Source: Haliea sp. E1-2-M8 (lineage in GTDB: Bacteria > Pseudomonadota > Gammaproteobacteria > Pseudomonadales > Halieaceae). Taken from it: DNA of 55,098 nucleotides. The stretch is from positions 84,943 through 140,040 of the forward strand of contig NZ_JAUTDR010000012.1 of NCBI RefSeq assembly GCF_030649675.1. The letters are read 5' to 3'. A program made the translations under genes and the position numbers. Below, piece by piece: positions 36,951 to 43,717 of the stretch; the first letter of the stretch is position 1, and each line of letters begins with the position of its first letter. Under the pieces are notes generated by a model. It saw only the letters and a program-made list of their open reading frames with translations. It was not told where the DNA came from and did no database searches.

Positions 36951-38126
36951 CTACTTTGACAAATAGCCCATCGCCTCTTCCAGGCCGCGCAGGGTCAGCG
37001 GATACATGTGCCCTTCCACCAGCTTGTGGGTCATGGCGGTGGACTGGGTGTACTCCCACTCCTCCTGCGGCACCGGGTTGATCCAGATCACTTTCTCGTA
37101 GGTCTGGCGCAGACGCCGCATCCACACCTCGCCAGACTCCTCGTTCCAGTGCTCCACCGAGCCGCCGGGCTGGGCGATCTCATAGGGGGACATGGCCGCG
37201 TCGCCGACGAAGATCACCTTGTAGTCGTGGCTGTATTTGTGCATCACGTCCAGCAGCGGCATACGCTCGTTGTGCCGGCGCACGTTGTTGCGCCACACGC
37301 TCTCGTAGATGAAGTTGTGGAAGTAGAAATACTCCATGTGCTTGAACTCGGTGCGCGCCGCCGAGAACAGCTCCTGGCAGACGCGCACGTGCGGGTCCAT
37401 GGAACCGCCGACGTCGAAGAACAGCAGCACCTTCACCGCGTTGTGCCGCTCGGGCACCATCTTGATGTCCAGAAGGCCCGCGTTGCGGGCGGTGGAGCGG
37501 ATGGTGTCGTCCAGGTCCAGTTCGTCGGCGGCGCCGGTGCGGGCGAACTTGCGCAGCCGCCGCAGGGCCACCTTGATGTTGCGGGTGCCCAGTTCCACGC
37601 TGTCATCGAGGTTGCGGAATTCCCGCTTGTCCCAGACCTTCACCGCCTTGCGATTGCCGCCGTTGGGGCCGACCCGGATACCCTCGGGGTGGTAGCCCTG
37701 CTGGCCGAAGGGTGAGGTGCCGCCGGTGCCGATCCACTTGCTGCCGCCCTGGTGGCGCTCCTTCTGCTCCTCCAGGCGTTTCTTGAACTCCTCGATCAGC
37801 TTTTCCAGCCCACCCAGGGATTCGATCTTTTTCCGGTCCTCTTCGGAGAGCTGTTTCATGAACTCCGCACGCAGCCAATCGTCGGGGATCATCGCCTCGA
37901 TCACATCGTCCAGCGCTTCCAGATCCTTGAAATGCAGGCCGAAGGCGCGGTCGAAGCGGTCGAAGTACTTCTCGTCCTTCACCAGGCAGGTGCGGCTGAA
38001 ATAGTAGAACTCGTCGATGGAGCCGAAGGCGACGTGCTCTTTCATGCCCGCCAGCAGGTCCAGCAGCTCCCGGGTGGTGACCGGAATGCCGGCGTCACGC
38101 AGGCCGTGGAAAAAATTGACCAGCAT
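36951..38126 (-). CDS. CoxE-like vWA domain protein, partner of the MoxR ATPase
   Basis: A 391-residue cytosolic protein. The N-terminal half is helical and charged, with a lysine/glutamate coiled segment (about 95-125). The C-terminal half is a von Willebrand A domain beginning KVLLFFDVGGSMD. The MIDAS motif is DVGGS instead of the usual DxSxS, so metal binding may be altered. It follows a MoxR ATPase gene by four bases. MoxR-vWA pairs act as chaperone-like systems that insert cofactors or remodel targets; CoxD/CoxE is the named example. The target here is unknown. Confidence 0.88.
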   Translation of the reverse strand: MLVNFFHGLRDAGIPVTTRELLDLLAGMKEHVAFGSIDEFYYFSRTCLVKDEKYFDRFDRAFGLHFKDLEALDDVIEAMIPDDWLRAEFMKQLSEEDRKKIESLGGLEKLIEEFKKRLEEQKERHQGGSKWIGTGGTSPFGQQGYHPEGIRVGPNGGNRKAVKVWDKREFRNLDDSVELGTRNIKVALRRLRKFARTGAADELDLDDTIRSTARNAGLLDIKMVPERHNAVKVLLFFDVGGSMDPHVRVCQELFSAARTEFKHMEYFYFHNFIYESVWRNNVRRHNERMPLLDVMHKYSHDYKVIFVGDAAMSPYEIAQPGGSVEHWNEESGEVWMRRLRQTYEKVIWINPVPQEEWEYTQSTAMTHKLVEGHMYPLTLRGLEEAMGYLSK

Positions 38127-38130
38127 GGGG

Positions 38131-38976
38131 CTAGCGGGTTTCCCGGCGGTGCATGAAGGCCAGCCGCTCCAGCAGGTGCACGTCCTGCTCGTTCTTCAAC
38201 AGGGCGCCGTACAGGGGCGGGATGGCCTTGCTGGCGTCGCGGTTCTTCAGTACCTCGTCGGGGATGTCGTCGGCCAGGATCAGCTTCAGCCAGTCGATCA
38301 GCTCCGAGGTGGAGGGCTTCTTCTTCAACCCGGGAATCGAGCGCAAGTCGAAGAACACCTCCATCGCTTCCTGTACCAGGGCCTGGGCAATGCCCGGGTG
38401 GTGCACGTCGATGATCTTGCGCATGGTCTCGCGATCGGGGAAGTTGATGAAGTGGAAGAAGCAGCGCCGCAGGAAGGCGTCCGGCAGCTCCTTCTCGTTG
38501 TTGCTGGTGATGATGATGATCGGGCGCTGTTTCGCCTTGATGGTCTCGCCGGTTTCGTAGACGAAGAACTCCATCCGGTCCAGTTCCACCAGCAGGTCGT
38601 TGGGAAACTCGATGTCCGCCTTGTCCACCTCGTCGATCAGCAGCACCACCTGCTCCTCGGAATCGAAGGCCTCCCACAGCTTGCCCTTCTTGATGTAGTT
38701 GGCAATGTCCTGGACCTTGGCGTCGCCGAGCTGGGAGTCGCGCAGGCGGGAGACGGCGTCGTACTCGTACAGGCCCTGCTGGGCCTTGGTGGTGGACTTG
38801 ATGTGCCACTGGATCAGGCGCTTGCCCAGGCCCAGGGCCACTTCTTCCGCGAGCATGGTCTTGCCGGTGCCGGGCTCGCCCTTGATCAGCAGCGGCCGCT
38901 GCAGGGTCACGGCGGCGTTGACCGCCATGCGCAGGTCGTCCGTGGCAACGTAGCGTTCTGTTCCCTCAAATTTCAT
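38131..38976 (-). CDS. MoxR family AAA+ ATPase
   Basis: A 281-residue AAA+ protein with Walker A KGEPGTGKTML (about residues 31-41) and Walker B VVLLIDEVDKAD. Sensor 1 is IIITSNNEKELPDAFLRRC with an arginine pair. The ATG MKFEGTERYVATDD is chosen; twelve upstream codons run into the terminator hairpin region. It belongs to the MoxR group paired with CoxE-like proteins (CoxD/PA2707 type, by recall). An intrinsic terminator just upstream separates it from the vWA/rnd operon, so it needs its own promoter, which I cannot identify. Confidence 0.93.
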   Translation of the reverse strand: MKFEGTERYVATDDLRMAVNAAVTLQRPLLIKGEPGTGKTMLAEEVALGLGKRLIQWHIKSTTKAQQGLYEYDAVSRLRDSQLGDAKVQDIANYIKKGKLWEAFDSEEQVVLLIDEVDKADIEFPNDLLVELDRMEFFVYETGETIKAKQRPIIIITSNNEKELPDAFLRRCFFHFINFPDRETMRKIIDVHHPGIAQALVQEAMEVFFDLRSIPGLKKKPSTSELIDWLKLILADDIPDEVLKNRDASKAIPPLYGALLKNEQDVHLLERLAFMHRRETR

Positions 38977-38995
38977 AGTCAGTCCATCAGCAGGC

Positions 38996-39028
38996 AAAAA
39001 GAAAGCGGCCAAGGGTAGCGATGGCCGC
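38996..39028 (-). terminator. intrinsic terminator after the exported vWA gene
   Basis: On the minus strand GCGGCCA (39022-39028) pairs with TGGCCGC (39005-39011) around a 10-base loop and is followed by TTTCTTTTT (38996-39004). It lies nine bases after the stop of the vWA gene and ends the dnaX-to-vWA transcription unit. Confidence 0.8.
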
Positions 39029-39036
39029 CGCGCGAA

Positions 39037-40554
39037 TCAAGGCGCTTTGTCGTGATCTGCGTCCGCGTCCGCGTGCATGCCACTCACCGCGGGGTCGGCG
39101 GGCGTGTCCCGGTTCTGCTCGAAGCGGCGCTGCCAGATCGCCAGCTTGCGTTGGCGGCGGCGCCAGTACACGACCGCGCCGATGATGATCGCAAGCAGCA
39201 GGATTGCCGCCAGGCTCAGGGCCGGGCCCTTGAGGTCTTCCTCGGGAATCTCTGGCGGCCGGGTGCTGATGGTGGGCGCGGCGCTGGGCGCGATCACCTC
39301 CACATACAGCGGCAGTTCCCGATCCAGGGTCTCGCCCTTCAGCTCCACCAGCAGCTGATAGCGGCCACTCTCTTCGAAGGCCGGAATGGTCACCCGGTAC
39401 TCGCCGGTGGCGGGCAGCGGATAGCTGCCGGTGACATCAATGGTCTCGCTGAAGTCCTCCGGGCCGGTAATCAGCACGCTGATCTCGAAGAGCTGCATCA
39501 CCTCCTCGCTGTTGATCACCTCGCCGCTGTCGCGCAGGCGGATCCCCAGCTCGGTGACCCGGCCTGCGGGCAGGCTGTTGGGCAGCGGGTCGACTTCCAG
39601 TTGCAGGTCCGAAATTACCGACACCCGGCTGCTGGCGCCGTCCGGCACCGCCAGGGTCCAGGCGCCCCGCTCCGGGCTGTCTACTGTCACCAGTGCGAAC
39701 TGGCCGCTGCGGAACCACTCGACGCCGTCGCGCGCCTCATCCGGGTGGTACTCGCTGCCGCCGGGGCTGGTGAGGGTGACATCAGCGGCGGGCTCGTCAA
39801 AGAACACCAGGGCGGTGAACTCCTCGACACTTTCGTCGATCAGGAAAATGTTGCCCACCACCGGCACCCGCGCCGACGGTGCCACCATTTCCAGGGACTG
39901 GACAAAGATACCGGTCAGTTCCCCGGCGTTCTGCGCTTTCTCCGCAATGCCCGCGGTGCTGTCCGCCAGCGCCCGCAGAAAGGTCCAGTCGGCTTCATCC
40001 GACAGCGCGATGGTGTGCACCGGAATCCCGGTGGCGCCCAGGTCGGGGGCGGTCTCCGCCAGCAGCTCCCGCGCTGCGGCGGCGTTGGCCATGGGCGAGG
40101 GCGATACGTCCACCTTGCCGTCGGTCAACAGCACGATGCTGGTGCGGTAGTCGGAGCTCAGGCTGCCCAGGTCGTAGGTCGCCGCGGCCAGTGCTGCGGG
40201 AATGTTGGTGCGCTGGCCCGAGTTGTCGATCCGCGCCACCGCCTCCAGGGCCTGCTCCCGCCAGGCCGTATTGACCGTGGCGTGGGGCACGATCTGCTCG
40301 ACCTCTTCGCCGAAGATCCAGACCCCGGCGCGGGCACCCTCCGGCAACAGGCGCACGATCAGTTCCAGGGCCGGGCCGCGCAGGTTGTCGGGGTCCGACT
40401 CCTTCATGCTGCCGGAGATGTCGATCAGCAGCCGCAGGTCCGGTTGCGGACCCAGCGGTGCCTGGGCGTGGAGCCTGGCGGCGGGCAGCAGAACCGCCAG
40501 CAGCAACAGTCCCACAGCGAACAGAACGGGTAATCTCGTGCTCATCTTGAGCAT
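39037..40554 (-). CDS. exported, membrane-anchored vWA domain protein
   Basis: A 505-residue protein with a signal peptide (about 1-30, ending LHAQA) and a vWA domain with an intact MIDAS start (DISGSMKES, then the TDGKVDVSP loop). Beta-rich Ig-like segments fill about 230-420. One C-terminal helix (about 445-465, LAAILLLAIIIGAVVYW) precedes a basic, then acidic, cytosolic tail (DADADHD). GGAGG lies seven bases before the ATG at 40552-40554. The topology puts the vWA domain in the periplasm. It pairs with the small membrane protein upstream. The ligand is unknown. It resembles Bat-type proteins in layout, but the family is not recognised with certainty. Confidence 0.85.
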   Translation of the reverse strand: MLKMSTRLPVLFAVGLLLLAVLLPAARLHAQAPLGPQPDLRLLIDISGSMKESDPDNLRGPALELIVRLLPEGARAGVWIFGEEVEQIVPHATVNTAWREQALEAVARIDNSGQRTNIPAALAAATYDLGSLSSDYRTSIVLLTDGKVDVSPSPMANAAAARELLAETAPDLGATGIPVHTIALSDEADWTFLRALADSTAGIAEKAQNAGELTGIFVQSLEMVAPSARVPVVGNIFLIDESVEEFTALVFFDEPAADVTLTSPGGSEYHPDEARDGVEWFRSGQFALVTVDSPERGAWTLAVPDGASSRVSVISDLQLEVDPLPNSLPAGRVTELGIRLRDSGEVINSEEVMQLFEISVLITGPEDFSETIDVTGSYPLPATGEYRVTIPAFEESGRYQLLVELKGETLDRELPLYVEVIAPSAAPTISTRPPEIPEEDLKGPALSLAAILLLAIIIGAVVYWRRRQRKLAIWQRRFEQNRDTPADPAVSGMHADADADHDKAP

Positions 40555-40568
40555 GGTGAATCCTCCTT

Positions 40569-40919
40569 TCAGGGCCCAGTGGCGACCCGGGGTTTGCGCA
40601 GGAAAGTGATACGCAGCAGCAGTGTCAGTACCAGGGCCAACACCAGCGCAGCGACGAGGGGCCGCAGGGCGTGCTGGGCAGCCTCCGGCCCGACCGTGAG
40701 CAGCTGGAAGGCGGCGACAACCAGCGCCGGCGCCAGGGTGTCGGCCCCTGCATAAGGATAGGCCGGAGTGAGCAGTAGGGCCAGCCCGGTCAGCAGCAGC
40801 AGCCAGCGCCAGAGCGGCCGCCAGCTGCGCCGCAGCCAATAGAACATGGCGCCGAGCGCCAACAGCGCCGAGCCGGCGTAGACCGCCAGTGCGACCAGAT
40901 AGCTCTGATCCTGCAGCAT
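40569..40919 (-). CDS. small integral membrane protein of unknown function
   Basis: A 116-residue protein made of about four hydrophobic segments (about 5-28, 36-52, 60-78, 84-103), ending in a basic tail (RITFLRKPRVATGP). The ATG overlaps the ycgN TGA (TGATG) and GGAGG lies seven bases upstream, so it is translationally coupled. Only 14 bases separate it from the exported vWA gene, suggesting a two-protein membrane unit. No family is recognised. Confidence 0.75.
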   Translation of the reverse strand: MLQDQSYLVALAVYAGSALLALGAMFYWLRRSWRPLWRWLLLLTGLALLLTPAYPYAGADTLAPALVVAAFQLLTVGPEAAQHALRPLVAALVLALVLTLLLRITFLRKPRVATGP

Positions 40920-41362
40920 CAATTGTCCTCCTCGACCCAGTGTACTATGTGTTCCTCATGGCTGTCGGGGTGCACATGGTCTTCCGACAGGGCGCGCCCG
41001 CGCACGGATATGCCGGCGCGGTGCACCGAGTCCGGGTCCCCGGACACCAGCGGGTGCCACTCCCGCAGGGGCTCCCCACGGGCCCGCAGGCGGTAGGCGC
41101 AGGTGGTGGGCAGCCACTCCAGGGCCTCGAAGTTGTCGGGGGTCAGAGTGACGCAGTCCGCGACCAGTGCACTGCGGCGGGGGTACTGGGTGCAGCGGCA
41201 GCTGTCCGTATCCAGATAGCGGCAGCTGACCCGGGTGTAGAACACCTCGCCGCTGTCCTCGTCCTGCAGCTTGTGCAGGCAGCAGCGGCCGCAGCCGTCG
41301 CACAGCGCTTCCCACTGCGCGTCGGTCAGCGCCGCCAGCGGTTGCTGCCACCAGTCAATCAT
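40919..41362 (-). CDS. ycgN: YcgN family cysteine cluster protein (UPF0260)
   Basis: A 147-residue soluble protein with the family's eight-cysteine pattern. It starts with LCDGCGRCCLHKLQDEDSG, continues with CRYLDTDSCRCTQY, and ends with C in VTLTP and PTTCAYRL. The pattern suggests an iron-sulfur or zinc cluster; the function is unproven. The ATG MIDWWQQPLAALT is chosen by family length, and the upstream frame is only the shadow of ycgL. It overlaps ycgL by 8 bases. The ycgL-ycgN-rnd grouping is common in gammaproteobacteria. Confidence 0.9.
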   Translation of the reverse strand: MIDWWQQPLAALTDAQWEALCDGCGRCCLHKLQDEDSGEVFYTRVSCRYLDTDSCRCTQYPRRSALVADCVTLTPDNFEALEWLPTTCAYRLRARGEPLREWHPLVSGDPDSVHRAGISVRGRALSEDHVHPDSHEEHIVHWVEEDN

Positions 41363-41645
41363 CGGCGCGATTCTGGGCACGCTCACCCTCGCGCCGCAGC
41401 AGTTCCGCGTCGGTGGGCGGCATCTGCAGGAAAAAGCCCTGGCTGTCGATTTTTGCCAGCACCTCCGCAGCCTGGACCCGGGCCAGCTTGCGGCTGGCAT
41501 CCAGCGCCAGCACCATCACCGGGTGTGGCTCGCCGAACTGGGCCAGCAGAGTTTCCGGCACCTGCAGCAGGCCATCTGCCTTGTCCACGTACAGGTACAT
41601 TTCCGGCTTGCGCGGGCTGCGGAAAATCTGGCAGATGCGCCTCAC
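41355..41645 (-). CDS. ycgL: YcgL domain-containing protein
   Basis: A 96-residue protein of the YcgL family. It opens RRICQIFRSPRKPEMYLYVDKADG and contains LLAQFGEPHPVMVLAL and LAKIDSQGFFLQMPP. The fold is small alpha/beta and the function unknown. The GTG start overlaps the rnd TGA by four bases (GTGA). Confidence 0.9.
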   Translation of the reverse strand: MRRICQIFRSPRKPEMYLYVDKADGLLQVPETLLAQFGEPHPVMVLALDASRKLARVQAAEVLAKIDSQGFFLQMPPTDAELLRREGERAQNRADD

Positions 41646-42754
41646 ACCGCCTGCTCCAGAGCCTGGCGCAGGGGCGCAATGACCCGCTCCGCGCGCCAGC
41701 CGCTCCAGGCGGGAGGATCGGGCAGCTCCTCGCCCAACTGCTGGCGCAGCAGGGTCTCATAGTCCTTCGCCTGCAACAGCGCCTCAGGCGCCACGCCCAG
41801 TTGCGCGGCGATTTTTTTCGCCCGGCTCTTGAGTGCCTGCAGCTGCTTGCGTTGCGGCGCCTCCAGCGGCTGCGGCAGGCGCGGCGGCAGCTCGGACTCC
41901 GGCCGCTCCCGCTGCGCCGCCAGCAGGGCCAGCAGGGTCTCGCCGTCGCGGCGTAGGCTGCCTGCGCTGAGGCAGGCGCTGCGCTCGATCGCCGCAGGGC
42001 TATCCGGGTCCGCCTCGGCCAGCACCAGGCAGGCGTTGTCGTCGATCACCCAGCCCCGGGGCTTGTTGCGCTTGCGCGCGGTTTCCTCGCGCCAGGCACA
42101 GAGGGCGTAGAGGCGCGCGGTGGCGCGCCGGTCCAGCTTCCAGCCCGACTTGATCCGTTGGGCAAAGTTGGGGTTTTCGGTGCGAAACGCCGCGAGGGCG
42201 TCGGCGCCGTCGGCCAGCACCCAGTCCAGTTTGCTCTGCTCCACGCACATGTTCTGCAGCTTGCGCCACACCGGCAGCAGGTGGGCCACGTCCTGGGCGG
42301 CATATTCGCACTGGGATTCAGTCAGCGGGCGCTGCAGCCAGTCCGAGCGGGTCTCGCCCTTGGGCAGGTCAACCCCCTCAAAGTCCAGCACCAGGGCGCG
42401 GTAGCCCATGCCGAAGCCGTGGTTGACCAGGGCGGCGGCGCGCTGGGTGTCGAACAGCGGCTCCGGCAATACGCCCAGCCAGCGGTCGAACACCTCGAGG
42501 TCCTCGCTGGCGGAGTGCAGCACTTTTACTGTGCGCGGATCCTGCAGCAGCGCCCGCAGCGGCGTCAGGTCGGTCAGCGGCAGCGGGTCCACCAGCCAGG
42601 CCTTGTCACCGAAGCAGAGCTGCACCAGCGCCACCTCGGGGTAAAACGTGTTCGTGCGCATGAATTCGGTGTCCACCGCCACCGCCTCGGCACCTGCATG
42701 CTCGGCCAGCAGGGCCGCCAGGGCGTCGTCGCTAGCAATCAGTTTCCATTCCAC
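41642..42754 (-). CDS. rnd: ribonuclease D
   Basis: A 3'-5' exoribonuclease that trims tRNA and other stable RNAs. It is 370 residues. The DEDDy nuclease domain shows Exo I AVAVDTEFMRTNTFYPEVALVQL (Asp28, Glu30), Exo II HSASEDLEVF and Exo III YAAQDVAHLLPVW. One or two HRDC domains follow. The GTG start has AGGAG eight bases upstream, two bases after the recR stop. Confidence 0.96.
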   Translation of the reverse strand: MEWKLIASDDALAALLAEHAGAEAVAVDTEFMRTNTFYPEVALVQLCFGDKAWLVDPLPLTDLTPLRALLQDPRTVKVLHSASEDLEVFDRWLGVLPEPLFDTQRAAALVNHGFGMGYRALVLDFEGVDLPKGETRSDWLQRPLTESQCEYAAQDVAHLLPVWRKLQNMCVEQSKLDWVLADGADALAAFRTENPNFAQRIKSGWKLDRRATARLYALCAWREETARKRNKPRGWVIDDNACLVLAEADPDSPAAIERSACLSAGSLRRDGETLLALLAAQRERPESELPPRLPQPLEAPQRKQLQALKSRAKKIAAQLGVAPEALLQAKDYETLLRQQLGEELPDPPAWSGWRAERVIAPLRQALEQAV

Positions 42755-42756
42755 GC

Positions 42757-43365
42757 TCAGGACTCCTGTGCCATCTGCCGGCGACCCGTGAACGCGTGGG
42801 CCAGGGTGTTACCGTCGACGTATTCCAGTTCCCCGCCGAGGGGTACTCCGTGAGCGATGCGCGACACGCGGACCCCCCGCGGCAGCAGCATGTCCGACAG
42901 GTAGTAGGCGGTGGCCTCGCCCTCCACCGTGGGATTGGTGGCCAGGATCACCTCGGTGATGCCCTCTTCCACCACCCGGGCCTGGAAGCGGTCGAGGCCG
43001 ATTTCCTTCGGTCCGATACCGTCGATCGGCGACAGGTGCCCCATAAGAACAAAGTACAGGCCGCGGTAGCTGCCGCTCTGCTCCACCGCCAGCACATCGC
43101 CGGGGGTTTCCAACACGCAGATGGTGTGATGGTCCCGGCGCGGATCGCCGCAGATTTCGCAGACCTCCAGCTCGGTGAAATTGCGGCAGCGGCTGCAGTG
43201 GTCGACCCGGTCCACCGCGGTCTGCAGTGCATCGGCCAGGGCCAGGGCGCCATCGCGGTCGCGTTCCAGCAGGTGCAGGGTCATGCGCTGGGCGGACTTG
43301 GGGCCGACGCCGGGCAGGCAGCGCAGGGCGTCCATCAGGTTACTGAGGGCGGGGCTGAATTTCAT
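42757..43365 (-). CDS. recR: recombination protein RecR
   Basis: RecR acts with RecF and RecO to load RecA at single-strand gaps. It is 202 residues. The N-terminal helix-hairpin-helix ([17 protein letters not shown]) is followed by a C4 zinc finger ([18 protein letters not shown]) and a Toprim domain ([14 protein letters not shown]). AGGA lies six bases before the ATG. It is part of the conserved dnaX-ybaB-recR operon. Confidence 0.98.
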   Translation of the reverse strand: MKFSPALSNLMDALRCLPGVGPKSAQRMTLHLLERDRDGALALADALQTAVDRVDHCSRCRNFTELEVCEICGDPRRDHHTICVLETPGDVLAVEQSGSYRGLYFVLMGHLSPIDGIGPKEIGLDRFQARVVEEGITEVILATNPTVEGEATAYYLSDMLLPRGVRVSRIAHGVPLGGELEYVDGNTLAHAFTGRRQMAQES

Positions 43366-43387
43366 GCTGTTCCTGCAATGAAAGAGG

Positions 43388-43708
43388 TCAGAAGGGCATC
43401 TTGAAGCCGGGGGGCAGGTTCATGCCCGAGGCCAGCCCGGCCGTGGCCTCCTTGTTGTGGGCCTCGACCTTGCGCACCGCGTCGTTGACCGCGGCCGCCA
43501 GCAAATCCTCGAGCACCTCTTTCGGCTCGCTGAGCACACTGTCGTCGATGTGTACGCGCTTGACGTCGTGGCGACCGGTCATGGTCACGGTTACCAGGCC
43601 CGCGGCGGCCTCGCCGTTAACCTCGGCCTTGGCCAGTTCCTCTTGTGCTTGCTGCATGTCGGCCTGCATTTTCTGGGCCTGCTGCATCAGGTCGTTGATG
43701 CCTTTCAT
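43388..43708 (-). CDS. ybaB: YbaB/EbfC family nucleoid-associated protein
   Basis: A 106-residue dimeric DNA-binding protein with the family signature at the start ([25 protein letters not shown]), a [15 protein letters not shown] strand region, and a GFKMPF-type end ([11 protein letters not shown]). It lies 9 bases after dnaX with a GGAG ribosome site. Confidence 0.97.
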   Translation of the reverse strand: MKGINDLMQQAQKMQADMQQAQEELAKAEVNGEAAAGLVTVTMTGRHDVKRVHIDDSVLSEPKEVLEDLLAAAVNDAVRKVEAHNKEATAGLASGMNLPPGFKMPF

Positions 43709-43717
43709 GTCGTCTCC

